From Ardenticatenaceae bacterium (lineage in GTDB: Bacteria > Chloroflexota > Anaerolineae > Promineifilales > Promineifilaceae), in NCBI GenBank assembly GCA_020634245.1, contig JACKCC010000006.1:496001-560000 (forward strand): a DNA stretch of 64,000 nt, read 5' to 3'. The notes under the pieces were generated by a model, which was not told where the DNA came from, searched no databases, and was given only the letters and a program-made list of their open reading frames with translations. Below, piece by piece: positions 26,068 through 34,335 of the stretch. Position 1 is the stretch's first letter, and every line of letters starts with the position of its first letter. Both the position numbers and the translations under genes were made by a program.

Positions 26068-27570
26068 ATGATGAGTGGAGCGATTTGTGCAGAGTGTGGT
26101 GGGCGGTTGGTGTTTGCGCCGGACGGCCGTTCCCGGCAGTGTGAACGGTGTGGCTGGAAAGAGGTGGTGGAACGGAAACGGCCGTCACCCGATGAAATCG
26201 TACGCACGCTGCAATTTACCAATCAGACCGAAGCCAGCGAGTCGGCTGCGCAGGGTGTGAAGCTGCGTCTGGCCCAGGGCATCGGTGCGGTTAAGGCCGG
26301 CGACAAAGACGAAGCATTTTACTTTCTGGAATCGGTACTGCACACCAATTCCAGCGATGGCCAACGGGCCGAGGCGTGGCTGTGGCTGAGCCAGATTTAT
26401 GATGATGACGCCGACAAACGAGCTTGCCTGGAACAGGCGCTGATTCACGAGCCAATGAATCCACTGGCCCGCCGGGGAATGGCTTTGCTGGACGGCCGTA
26501 TTAATCCCCAGGAAATTGTTGATCCCAATACGATAAGGGTGGAAACGGCCGTGCCCGATGAACCGCAGGCGGCCCACGCCGAACATTTCCAATGCCCGCG
26601 CTGCGCCGCCCGCATGAACTACACGCCCGACGGCACGGCGCTGGTCTGTGAATATTGCAGCTACCGCCAGGAACTCAACGCCCCTGAAAATCAGGTGACG
26701 CTTGAATATGGGTTTGGCGGCATTGAGCAGGATTTCATTGCTGCGCTGGCCACTGCCAAAGGCCATTTACAGCCGGTGGCAATGCGGACGCTGTCCTGTC
26801 AGGGCTGCGGCATTGAACTGTTGCTGCCGCCGGAAGCGATTTCGGCGACCTGCCCTTACTGTGATTCGGTTTATGTGGCCGAAGCGGCCGAAACCCGTGA
26901 GATTTTGCCGCCGCAGGCGCTCATCCCGTTTACGGTTAACCAGGATGCGGCCCGCAAGGCGCTGGTGGCCTGGTTCAAACAGCACAAAATTGAACGGCCG
27001 CGCATTACGCCGATTGTAGGCATTTATCTGCCGGTCTGGACGTTTGATGTGGGCGGCGAGATTAAGTGGAACGGCCGTGTCCGGCGCAATGACAATTGGG
27101 TTCCGGTTTCTGGCACCAAATACTTTTTCTATGATGATGTGCTGGTGCAGGCGGTGGTCGGACAGCTGCTGTCCGCGAAGATACGGCCGTCGCTGGCCAA
27201 AGAGCTTTACGCTTATGATATGACCGGATTGGTCACCTATGACCCGCGCTACCTGGCCGACTGGCCGGCCGAGCGCTACCAATTGGCCCTGGCCGACGCC
27301 TCGCTGCGCGCCCGCCAGCAAATCATCAAAGACGTTAAAAAACACCAGGACAAACTATCGCCCGATCAATACGTTCATGATCTGGTTATCAATTCCAGCG
27401 GCCTGCTGGTGGAATCTTACAAACAGATTTTGCTGCCGTTGTGGATGGTTCATTACAAAGTGGAAGATACTGTTTATGACGTGGTCATCAACGGCCAGAC
27501 TGCCACCGTGCGCGGTGACCGGCCGCAAAACGTCGTTGGCAAGCTGTTTTCCTGGCTGAAAGGGGAATGA
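26068..27570 (+). CDS. Zinc-ribbon protein with three CxxC pairs, unknown function
   Basis: 500 residues. The first ribbon is at the N-terminus (CAECGGRLVF...CERCGW), the second near residue 180 (CPRCAARMNY...CEYCSY) and the third near 250 (CQGCGIELLL...CPYCDS). Between the first two is a TPR-like helical stretch (AQGIGAVKAGDKDEAFYFLESVL). The C-terminal part (PFTVNQDAARKALVAWFKQ ... LPVWTFDVGGEIKWNGRV) recalls large DNA-J-associated or TFIIB-zinc-ribbon proteins of Chloroflexi and cyanobacteria that lack an assigned role. Four or five HIP palindromes are translated here as NGR, DGR or TAV. Confidence 0.7.
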   Translation: MMSGAICAECGGRLVFAPDGRSRQCERCGWKEVVERKRPSPDEIVRTLQFTNQTEASESAAQGVKLRLAQGIGAVKAGDKDEAFYFLESVLHTNSSDGQRAEAWLWLSQIYDDDADKRACLEQALIHEPMNPLARRGMALLDGRINPQEIVDPNTIRVETAVPDEPQAAHAEHFQCPRCAARMNYTPDGTALVCEYCSYRQELNAPENQVTLEYGFGGIEQDFIAALATAKGHLQPVAMRTLSCQGCGIELLLPPEAISATCPYCDSVYVAEAAETREILPPQALIPFTVNQDAARKALVAWFKQHKIERPRITPIVGIYLPVWTFDVGGEIKWNGRVRRNDNWVPVSGTKYFFYDDVLVQAVVGQLLSAKIRPSLAKELYAYDMTGLVTYDPRYLADWPAERYQLALADASLRARQQIIKDVKKHQDKLSPDQYVHDLVINSSGLLVESYKQILLPLWMVHYKVEDTVYDVVINGQTATVRGDRPQNVVGKLFSWLKGE

Positions 27571-27571
27571 A

Positions 27572-27640
27572 GGGGTGAAGGGGAGTGGGGGTGAAAGGGT
27601 GATTTTCCATCACCTTGTCACCCCTTCACCCCTTCACATT
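27572..27640 (+). repeat. GGGGTGAAGG inverted repeat
   Basis: AAGGGGTGAAGGGGAG and GGGTGA arms face CACCCCTTCACCCCTT across TTTTCC. Simple-sequence stem between the zinc-ribbon gene and aat. It may be a terminator or a slippage product. Confidence 0.5.
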
Positions 27641-27646
27641 ATTGCT

Positions 27647-28234
27647 ATGACTCATTTAACTCCCCAACTCCTCCTTTCCGCCTACAGCCAGGGCATTTTC
27701 CCGATGGCCGATGAGGATGGCAGCATTTACTGGTATGATCCCGATCCGCGGGCGATTTTGCCATTGGATGGCCTGCATATCTCCCGCTCACTGGCCCGGA
27801 CGTTGAAGCGTAATCAGTTTGAGGTACGGGTGAATTCGGCGTTTACGGCCGTTATGCATGCCTGTGCTGCCCCGGATGATGGACGGGAAGACACCTGGAT
27901 CAGCGAAGAAATCATCACGGCTTACACCAATCTCCATAATTTAAGATTCGCCCATAGCGTAGAAACGTGGTTTGAGGGTAAACTGGTAGGCGGATTGTAC
28001 GGCGTTGCCTTGCGCGGCTTATTTGCTGGCGAGAGCATGTTCAGCCGGGAAACGGACGCTAGCAAAGTGGCCCTGGTCTACCTGGTCAATCGCTTGCGTG
28101 AACGAGGGTACCTGCTGCTGGACGTGCAGTTCCTCACCGGTCATTTGCAGCGCTTGGGCGCTGTAGAACTGCCTCAGGCGGCTTACAAAAAGCAGTTAGC
28201 CCAGGCAATGCAGGTCGTAACCTGGTTTGATTAG
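27647..28234 (+). CDS. aat: Leucyl/phenylalanyl-tRNA-protein transferase
   Basis: 195 residues matching the Aat family throughout: LLLSAYSQGIFPMADEDGSIYWYDPDPRAILPL, THISRSLART-like region, WISEEIITAYTNLHNLRFAHSVETW, GGLYGVALRGLFAGESMFS and DASKVALVYLVNRLRERGYLLLDVQ. It adds Leu or Phe from aminoacyl-tRNA to N-terminal Arg/Lys for degradation by ClpAP-type proteases (N-end rule). The ATG at 27647 (MTHLTPQLL) is chosen over an upstream start inside the simple-sequence hairpin. About 25 bases ahead of the PRPP synthetase. Confidence 0.95.
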   Translation: MTHLTPQLLLSAYSQGIFPMADEDGSIYWYDPDPRAILPLDGLHISRSLARTLKRNQFEVRVNSAFTAVMHACAAPDDGREDTWISEEIITAYTNLHNLRFAHSVETWFEGKLVGGLYGVALRGLFAGESMFSRETDASKVALVYLVNRLRERGYLLLDVQFLTGHLQRLGAVELPQAAYKKQLAQAMQVVTWFD

Positions 28235-28258
28235 GTCAAATGGTCAAGGAGGTTTGTG

Positions 28259-29245
28259 GTGAGCCAGAAGGATTCGTTGGATCCCGATAACGTTCGTTTT
28301 TTTAGCGGCCGTTCCAATCAGGAATTAGCGGCCAAGATTTGTGACCACTTAAATGTGCCCTTGGAGGAGACACATTTTTCCCGCTTCAGCAATGATAATT
28401 TATTCGTCCAGTTGGGGGCCAGTGTGCGGGGGCGGATTGTCTACATCGTCCAGTCACTGACGCCGCCGGTCAGTGACCATTTGTTGGAATTGCTGATGAT
28501 GCTGGATATTGCCAAAGGCGCAGCGGCAAAGGAAATTCATGCCATCATCCCTTATTTTTCCTACGCCCGGTCCGACAAGAAAGATGCGCCGCGCGTTTCC
28601 ATCACGGCCCGCCTTATTGCCGATTTGCTGGCGACGGCCGGGGCCACCCATGTGATGACGATGACGCTGCACTCGGCTCAGGTGCATGGCTTTTTTAGCG
28701 TCCCCACTGACCCTATTACGGCCCGGTCGTTATTTGGCGATTATTTTCGCCAACGCGATTTGAATCCTGAGGAATGTGTGGTGGTTTCACCGGACATGGG
28801 CCGGGCGGAATCGGCAGCGCGGTTTGCCTCGCAGTTGGGGCTGCCGGTGGCTACGGCCAGTAAAACCCGCGTTTCGGATACTGAAGTTAAAATTAGCGGG
28901 TTGATTAAACGGCAGGTGAAAGGGTTCCGCCAGGCGCTGGTTTACGATGACGAGATTGCCACCGGTGGTTCTGTGTCCCAATTGAGTCAAAAATTGGTTC
29001 AGAGCGGCGTGAAGGAGATTTCGCTGATTTGTACGCACGGGTTGTTTTTGGGACCGGCCATTGAACGGATTACGGCCGTTCCCCAAGTTACCGAAATTAT
29101 TACCACCGATACTGTCTACCGGCAGCCAGAACACCGGCATCCGCTCATGAAAGTCTTATCTGTGGCTCCGGCATTTGGTGACGCAATCCGGTACAATTAT
29201 TTGCATCAATCCATTGGCAGCTTGTTTACCTTTGGTGAAAAATAA
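28259..29245 (+). CDS. prs: Ribose-phosphate pyrophosphokinase, divergent
   Basis: 328 residues: FFSGRSNQELAAKICDHLNVPL, FSNDNLFVQL, IHAIIPYFSYARSDKKDAPRVSITARLIADLLATAGA, then VVVSPDMGRAESA and the PRPP loop DDEIATGGS. The reaction would be ATP + ribose-5-phosphate to PRPP + AMP. Compared with classical Prs, the metal motif DLHAxQ reads TLHSAQ (Asp to Thr), and the PRPP loop DDMIDTAGT reads DDEIATGGS, so it is an atypical class or a paralogue. Two GTG codons are possible; AAGGAGG is six bases before the one at 28259. Confidence 0.85.
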   Translation: MSQKDSLDPDNVRFFSGRSNQELAAKICDHLNVPLEETHFSRFSNDNLFVQLGASVRGRIVYIVQSLTPPVSDHLLELLMMLDIAKGAAAKEIHAIIPYFSYARSDKKDAPRVSITARLIADLLATAGATHVMTMTLHSAQVHGFFSVPTDPITARSLFGDYFRQRDLNPEECVVVSPDMGRAESAARFASQLGLPVATASKTRVSDTEVKISGLIKRQVKGFRQALVYDDEIATGGSVSQLSQKLVQSGVKEISLICTHGLFLGPAIERITAVPQVTEIITTDTVYRQPEHRHPLMKVLSVAPAFGDAIRYNYLHQSIGSLFTFGEK

Positions 29246-29253
29246 ATCCATAA

Positions 29254-29298
29254 CGCGATTTGGCAAATTGCCCTGGTTCTGCGATTTGCCAAATCGCG
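29254..29298. repeat. Type C hairpin downstream of prs
   Basis: CGCGATTTGGCAAAT (29254-29268) and ATTTGCCAAATCGCG (29284-29298) are perfect 15-base arms; CTAC follows at the 3' edge. Related to the GTAG-ended stem at 21484-21536. Because it lacks a T-run, a REP-like origin is more likely than a terminator. Confidence 0.7.
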
Positions 29299-29322
29299 CT
29301 ACATTGTTTGAAGGAGAGTGAG

Positions 29323-30150
29323 ATGACTGAAAAACATGATGATTTTACGATGGCGTATCAAGACACCTGTGATCAGATGGTGCTGTTGCTGGTACATGGG
29401 TTTCCTTTGGACAGCGCCATGTGGGAGTTCCAACTGCAAGATTTGGCCGATGTGGCCCGTGTGATTGCGCCGGATTTGCGGGGACACGGCCGTTCCGATT
29501 CCGTACCTGGTCCTTACAGCATGAAATTATTTTCCGATGATATCGCCGGATTGCTCGATTACCTCAATGTCAGCGAACCGGTTGTCGTTTGCGGCCTGTC
29601 CATGGGCGGCTACATCGCCCTGGACTTCTACCGCCGCTACCCGGAGCGCGTCGCCGGTCTGATTCTGACCGCCACCCGCGCCGGAGCCGACTCCGAAGAA
29701 GGCAAAGCTGGCCGCGATAAATCCATCGCCGCCGTTGAAGCCGAGGGAACCGAACCAGTTATCGCCGGAATGCTGCCCAAACTAATGGCCCCCGATTCGT
29801 ATGAAGACGACGAACTGGTTGACTTCGTCAAGGAAATTATGGAAGGCACTTCGGTGGAAGGCATGATTGGTGCGCTGCAAGCCATACGCGACCGGCCTGA
29901 TTCCACGCCAACGTTGGGCAAAATCGCCGTACCCACGCTCATCATCCACGGCGAAAACGACCAGATCATCCCCATTGCCGAAGCCGAAGCGATGTACCGG
30001 GCCATCGAGGAAGCGGAAATGGTGGTGGTTGAAAATGCTGGCCATCTACCCAATCTGGAGCAGCCCGACATTTTCAACGATGCTGTTGTCGATTTTCTGG
30101 AAGAGTTGATGGAGGATGATTTAGACCATCATAATGGTCATCATCATTGA
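29323..30150 (+). CDS. Alpha/beta hydrolase with histidine-rich tail
   Basis: 275 residues: LLVHGFPLDSAMW (oxyanion loop), APDLRGHGRSDS, the nucleophile elbow GLSMGGYIA, the acid in HGENDQIIP and the catalytic His in NAGHLPN. An AAGGAG ribosome site precedes the ATG at 29323. The fold covers esterases, lactonases and haloperoxidase-like enzymes; the substrate is unknown. The last residues DDLDHHNGHHH form a natural His-rich tail that could bind metal. A strong terminator follows. Confidence 0.88.
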   Translation: MTEKHDDFTMAYQDTCDQMVLLLVHGFPLDSAMWEFQLQDLADVARVIAPDLRGHGRSDSVPGPYSMKLFSDDIAGLLDYLNVSEPVVVCGLSMGGYIALDFYRRYPERVAGLILTATRAGADSEEGKAGRDKSIAAVEAEGTEPVIAGMLPKLMAPDSYEDDELVDFVKEIMEGTSVEGMIGALQAIRDRPDSTPTLGKIAVPTLIIHGENDQIIPIAEAEAMYRAIEEAEMVVVENAGHLPNLEQPDIFNDAVVDFLEELMEDDLDHHNGHHH

Positions 30151-30187
30151 TATCTAAGTTGGCGGACTGAATAAAAGTATTCACCGC

Positions 30188-30237
30188 AAAGACGCAAAGG
30201 GCGCAAAGATTTTATGTCTTTTGCGTCTTTTTTGTTT
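30188..30237 (+). terminator. Intrinsic terminator after the hydrolase
   Basis: AAAGACGCAAA (30188-30198) pairs with TTTGCGTCTTT (30220-30230), followed by TTTTG and further T's. Confidence 0.8.
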
Positions 30238-30263
30238 TTAGATTGAAAAAAAGAGGTGGAATA

Positions 30264-30839
30264 TTACATGCGTCGTTTTCTGGTCTTATAAAATTGGCTG
30301 AAGATTGCAATTGCACCAATCATGACACCTACAATTATATTAGTCTTAATCTTACTTCTTGGCTTTTTAGCAGAAGATGTCAAATATTTATCACCTATTT
30401 TAGGAAATTGGGGGGCATCAGGTTCGTAAGCGATGACTTTTCCTTGATTTTCGTTGTTTGAAAAAAAAGATGGCAGGTACCAAATAGTATAAGTTTTGCC
30501 AGGGTCAATGGCGTACCAAATACTAGGGTCTGTTCGGTATGTTTTGTTATCCATATGTAGAAAGGGGCGAGGAGTTTTTACATAGCGAATTCTGACCACC
30601 TTTATAGATTTTGTTAAGATGCCGGTTGTGGTCTTAACGTTAGGTGAATTAATTGTTATGACAATTACAGTGGCCGAGAATAGAAAGAATATTGTTAGGA
30701 TGCCAAAGAAAATATAAGGTGCTGGACTTCTCTCGCCAGCTTCGTACAAAAACCACAACAGACCAGAAAAGACCACGAACATCAAAAGAGAGACAACAAT
30801 GAGCCAGAAACTATACTGAACACGGTCATAAACTGACAT
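30264..30839 (-). pseudogene. Membrane protein gene truncated at its 5' end by IS630
   Basis: About 191 residues with two N-terminal membrane helices (YSFWLIVVSLLMFVVFSGLLWF, PYIFFGILTIFFLFSATVIVI), a soluble middle part with TYTIWYLPS, and a basic C-terminal anchor. Family not recognised. The present ATG at 30839 lies inside the IS terminal repeat. When the IS is removed at its TA target, the frame reads on upstream to an ATG at 31992 (MENFLTVKKFIYPARAY then DRVQYSF), so the native protein lost about 17 residues. It may still be translated from the IS-provided ATG. AT-rich, no HIP palindromes. Confidence 0.65.
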
Positions 30840-31860
30840 TTTCAAAGGTCTGAAAGTTGAGCGTGAGTAGGCTGGCTAACTGGTCTTTGAAAGTACCAGA
30901 CACGTCGGCCAGGCAATCTTCAATCGCCTGCCGGAAGTCGGCAAACTTCTCGTAGTATTGGGAATAGAGACATTGCTTTTTGACAAACTTCCACAGGCGC
31001 TCAATTAGGTTTAGATTAGGCGAGTAAGGCGGTAAGAAAAGGAGTTCGATACGCAAGTCGGCGGCCAATTGTTTAATGAAATGGCAATGTTGATACCGGG
31101 CGTTGTCCAGGACAACCGTGATGGGCAAGTCAGCAAAAGAAGCGGCTAATTGATAGAACAAGGCGGCGACGGAGTGGGCATTGATGTAACTGGTGTTGGT
31201 GACCGTCACTAACTGTCGAGTGGTGGCGTGCAGTGCACCCAAAACATTGAACCGTTGCCGACCAGCTGGGGCTTTGATGAAGTGGCGGACAAAAGACCAA
31301 AGGAAGCCAAGGAAGGGCTGCAAGACAAAATGAGCAGCATCGACGAAAAACAAGTGGCGCTGATTGGCCTGGGCATCAGCCAGACGCGGCGTCAGTTCCT
31401 CATCCAGGAACTCCTGTTGTTTCTCTGGGTCAGCCTTAGCCGGTATCTGACCCACTTTACGCCGCTTCAGCCCCAGCTTTTTCAGAAACTCCGCCACCTG
31501 GGTTGGACTACGGCGCAAACCGGTCAGTTTTTCGATACGGGCCACAGCTTCATCAATGGTCGCTGGCGGTCGCCGCTCGAATTCCTGACGCAGGCTATCC
31601 TGGTGGTCATCCAGGTCGCTCTTGGGCTGGTGAAAGTTCAACTCTTTGAGTGTCTCAATCCCGCCTTGTTGATACATCAGGAGATACTCGCGCAGCGTCG
31701 CCTGGCTGATACGCACGATGCGACCGATTTCCTGGTGCGACAGACCCAGCGCTTTCAAATACACCACTTCCATTCGTTGTCGTACCCGAGGGTGCGGATG
31801 GTGGGTACGTTCGTGATGTAACTGGTTAATGGTTTCTGGTGCGAATTGGAGTTTAATCAT
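30826..31860 (-). CDS. IS630-family transposase
   Basis: About 344 residues. An N-terminal helix-turn-helix pair (MEVVYLKALGLSHQEIGRIVRISQATLREYL and RRSPTQVAEFLKKLGLKRRK) is followed by a DDE catalytic core. The residues sit in LFFVDAAHF, TVVLDNARYQHC and LNLIERLWKFVKKQ. The ATG at 31860 has AGAGGA before it. The last codon and stop (TTA TGA) are completed by the TA target and flanking DNA, so the exact C-terminus depends on the insertion site. The catalytic triad is intact, so it may be active. Confidence 0.93.
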   Translation of the reverse strand: MIKLQFAPETINQLHHERTHHPHPRVRQRMEVVYLKALGLSHQEIGRIVRISQATLREYLLMYQQGGIETLKELNFHQPKSDLDDHQDSLRQEFERRPPATIDEAVARIEKLTGLRRSPTQVAEFLKKLGLKRRKVGQIPAKADPEKQQEFLDEELTPRLADAQANQRHLFFVDAAHFVLQPFLGFLWSFVRHFIKAPAGRQRFNVLGALHATTRQLVTVTNTSYINAHSVAALFYQLAASFADLPITVVLDNARYQHCHFIKQLAADLRIELLFLPPYSPNLNLIERLWKFVKKQCLYSQYYEKFADFRQAIEDCLADVSGTFKDQLASLLTLNFQTFENVSL

Positions 31861-31942
31861 CTTGTCCTCTGATTGGCAAAAATGACAAAGTATATCTTTC
31901 CCGACCTGTTTGCCAATCATAATCAAAATTGAAATGTCACTC
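30831..31942 (-). mobile_element. IS630-family insertion sequence
   Basis: About 1.11 kb bounded by TA dinucleotides (30829-30830 and 31943-31944), the usual IS630/Tc1 target duplication. Terminal repeats read AACTGACATTTTCAA at one end and GAGTGACATTTCAA (reverse complement) at the other. The element holds one transposase gene. It interrupts the overlap of two minus-strand membrane-protein genes. Confidence 0.85.
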
Positions 31943-32500
31943 TATGCCCGTGCTGGGTATATAAACTTTTTGACGGTAAGGAAGTTCTCCATTTTTGCAT
32001 GTTTCTAAATCGGTTGTATTTGAAAGCAGGTTAAAGTGTTGCTGTTTATTAAAACCGGAGAGCTTTACGGACAAGGCTTGTATTGCGCCAATGCTTAATC
32101 CAAGGGCTATGTAAACTAACAGATTGAAGCTGACGACAATAGCAGGGAAAATGATATTTTGAGCTAAAAGGGTAATCACGCATCCTTGTAAAATCACGCC
32201 AAAAAACACCCAACAGCCAAGTGCAATGTATAGGGCTTGTTTAAACGTGTTAAATGGTTCCAATCCTTCATCAAATTGATTTGTGATTGTCCATCCGAGA
32301 ACCACAAAAATGGATACTCCACCATATAGCCAGATTTCCCCAAAATCGTGAATTTCTCCATCTGGCCAACGAATTTGCAGCCTGTTTCCTAACCGCGCGA
32401 AAAGAAAAATTAGCCCAAAACCAACCAATAAACTGGCTATGATTGAAACTGACTGCGTGTAAATCGTATTTGCGGCGGATCGTTCGCTCGTTGTTGTCAT
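31937..32500 (-). CDS. Membrane protein of unknown function, 3' end touched by IS630
   Basis: 187 residues with four hydrophobic segments (SVSIIASLLVGFGLIFLFARLG, IWLYGGVSIFVVLGWTI, ALYIALGCWVFFGVILQGCVITLLA, IIFPAIVVSFNLLVYIALGLSIGA). No family recognised. The current last residue and stop come from the IS end (GAG TGA); without the IS the gene would stop one codon earlier at a TGA. Function is therefore probably intact. AT-rich, no HIP palindromes. It overlapped the start of the truncated downstream gene before insertion. Confidence 0.65.
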   Translation of the reverse strand: MTTTSERSAANTIYTQSVSIIASLLVGFGLIFLFARLGNRLQIRWPDGEIHDFGEIWLYGGVSIFVVLGWTITNQFDEGLEPFNTFKQALYIALGCWVFFGVILQGCVITLLAQNIIFPAIVVSFNLLVYIALGLSIGAIQALSVKLSGFNKQQHFNLLSNTTDLETCKNGELPYRQKVYIPSTGIE

Positions 32501-32545
32501 TTATGGGCTGCTGCACCACACCCCCGTGCAGATTGTTACCGGCTG

Positions 32546-32791
32546 TTAATGAGTTAAGAAATCATTGAGATCAAGCGCTTGATAAAGTCTCCTACGGGCG
32601 TCTTCGGGCACTTCGGGTTGGGGCAGTTCGTGGTAGAGGACGATGGTTTTGCGCAAGGTATCGACCATGACGCGGCAGTTTTCGCAGCCGGCCAGGTGGC
32701 GTTCGATTTCGGCGCACACTTCGGCTGACGCTTCCCCATCGAGGAAATCGGATAAATCGTCGAGTAGATGCTGGCAGTTATCGTGTTCCAT
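32546..32791 (-). CDS. Zinc-finger anti-sigma factor
   Basis: 81 residues with the ZAS pattern: a Cys near the N-terminus (NCQHLLDDLSDFLDGEASAEVCAEIERHLAGCENCR), giving the HxxxCxxC motif in HLAGCENC. There is no membrane segment, so it is a soluble redox- or metal-responsive anti-sigma factor. The gene follows an ECF sigma gene after one base, and the two almost certainly form a switch. Confidence 0.88.
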   Translation of the reverse strand: MEHDNCQHLLDDLSDFLDGEASAEVCAEIERHLAGCENCRVMVDTLRKTIVLYHELPQPEVPEDARRRLYQALDLNDFLTH

Positions 32792-32792
32792 C

Positions 32793-33404
32793 TTAATCGG
32801 CCCCTTCCAGGCTGCCCTGGACCAATTCGGTGAAGTAGGGGGTTAACCGTTCGCGCAGCTGGAGCCGGGCGCGGTGTAAGCGGACTTTAACGGTGCTGGG
32901 GGTGATGTCGAGGGCAACGGCCGTTTCCTCTGTCGATAACTCTTCTAACTCCCGCATGATAAACACCGATTTGTACTTCTCCGGCAGCTCCTGAATAGCG
33001 CGTTCCAGTTCACTCTGTACTTCGTCGCTGGCAAAATCCTCTTCTGGCAAACAGCACCAGTCAAACAACTGCTTGGGAATGATATTGCCTTCCGTTTCCG
33101 AAAGTGTTTCTTCCACCGAAAGAATATACTGCTGCGGCTTGCGCAGGCGCATCATGGCTGCATTGTACGCGATGCGGTACAGCCACGTACCCAAACCGGA
33201 GCGCCCTTCAAATTGGTCAATCGCCTTAAACGCATTCATGAATGTTTCCTGCATCACGTCTTCGGCTTCGGCTTCGTTCTGCATCAGCCGCAGTGCCAGC
33301 CGGTACACGCCCGGCGAGTGAATCTCGATACATTCAGCGCAGGCTGCTTTGTCACCTGCTTGCAGCCGCTCAATTAATGCGGCCTCGTCTTCATTGTCAT
33401 TCAT
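32793..33404 (-). CDS. ECF RNA polymerase sigma factor
   Basis: 203 residues. Region 2 is YRLALRLMQNEAEAEDVMQETFMNAFKAIDQFEGRSGLGTWLYRIAYNAAMMRLRK and region 4 is AIQELPEKYKSVFIMRELEELSTEETAVALDITPSTVKVRLHRARLQLRE. It directs polymerase to stress-type promoters and is held by the adjacent ZAS protein. I chose the ATG at 33404 (MNDNEDEAAL); a start further upstream adds a basic tail not seen in the family. The targets are unknown, though the nearby OsmC gene is a natural candidate (inference). Confidence 0.93.
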   Translation of the reverse strand: MNDNEDEAALIERLQAGDKAACAECIEIHSPGVYRLALRLMQNEAEAEDVMQETFMNAFKAIDQFEGRSGLGTWLYRIAYNAAMMRLRKPQQYILSVEETLSETEGNIIPKQLFDWCCLPEEDFASDEVQSELERAIQELPEKYKSVFIMRELEELSTEETAVALDITPSTVKVRLHRARLQLRERLTPYFTELVQGSLEGAD

Positions 33405-33751
33405 TAGATTAGATGTGTTTCTCGCTAAAAGGTTACGATACTGATGTTGCTGTCGCCGCATCTCAGTCCCGAAGGGTTGTTCTCCAGATCGAGCGACCTG
33501 GCACGGTTAGAAACCGGCCAGAGCAAATATGTGTACAGCGTCACTCTAACCCGACAAAGACGAAAATGCAAACGAATTTAGCGAGAGGAGAAAGCGAGAA
33601 CTAGAGGACGGCACTTATTGTGAACGGTTGATTAGGAATAACGGCCGTTTCCCATTGAAGCTGCCCATTTCCCAGAAAACAAAAAAAGCCCACAGCCGCG
33701 TCGAGTCGGCTGCGGGCTTCCCAAGAAGGATACAAGCTGTCAGAATAAAAT
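33405..33751. promoter_or_regulatory. 347-base gene-free region between sigma and OsmC genes
   Basis: Contains the leader of the sigma gene, one HIP palindrome (33641-33648), and a minus-strand terminator at 33681-33719 for the OsmC gene. I see no gene. Confidence 0.5.
33681..33719 (-). terminator. Intrinsic terminator of the OsmC gene
   Basis: On the minus strand AAGCCCGCAGCCGA pairs with CGCGGCTGTGGGCTT and is followed by seven T's. Confidence 0.85.
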
Positions 33752-34162
33752 TTATGCAGCCACCGGTTCGGGTACAGTGCTGGTGGTAATTGAGAACTGC
33801 GGTGGGTACTCGAAATGTTTCTTTACGGCACATTGGTCGGCGGCACGGATAACGGCCGTTTTATACTTCTCCGGGAAATCGGCCGGCAGTTGGATGTCCA
33901 GGTTCACCTGGCTAATCAAACCGGTCATCCGGTTCACTTCCAGGCTTTGCACAATGCGGATGCCTTCGGCTGAGATGCCGCGCTGGCTGCAAAAGCCTAA
34001 TACGTAAATGCCAGCGCAAGTGCCAATAGACGCCAAAAAAGTCGCAAACGGAGTCGGCGCATCCGGCTGGTAGCCAAAAGCCGGCTGGTCAGTTGGGACG
34101 GTAAACGGGCCAAAATGAGCGTCAACACGCGCGCCGCCGGGAAAATCAATAATCATGTTCAT
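33752..34162 (-). CDS. OsmC/Ohr-family peroxiredoxin-like protein
   Basis: 136 residues. The two conserved cysteines are in FLASIGTCAGIYVLGFCSQRG and IRAADQCAVKKH, spaced as in OsmC/YhfA-like proteins. Family members reduce organic hydroperoxides or act on sulfur species using these thiols. GGAGG lies eight bases before the ATG at 34162, and a TTG further upstream contains that ribosome site, so it is excluded. The gene is monocistronic with its own terminator, downstream of the ECF sigma genes on the same strand orientation. Confidence 0.88.
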   Translation of the reverse strand: MNMIIDFPGGARVDAHFGPFTVPTDQPAFGYQPDAPTPFATFLASIGTCAGIYVLGFCSQRGISAEGIRIVQSLEVNRMTGLISQVNLDIQLPADFPEKYKTAVIRAADQCAVKKHFEYPPQFSITTSTVPEPVAA

Positions 34163-34335
34163 GGTAGTTGCCTCCAAAGATGTTCAAATGTATTGGAACA
34201 AGTCTTTTTGTTTTCGCTTTTTGCCTGTTCCGTTACCTTAGATGCATCATGAAACGATTGGTTACAAAAAAGCTTTTCAGCTTCTTAGCTAGTCGGCAAC
34301 TCAGCTTGCTGACCGGCTGAAATGTTGACAGCTTT

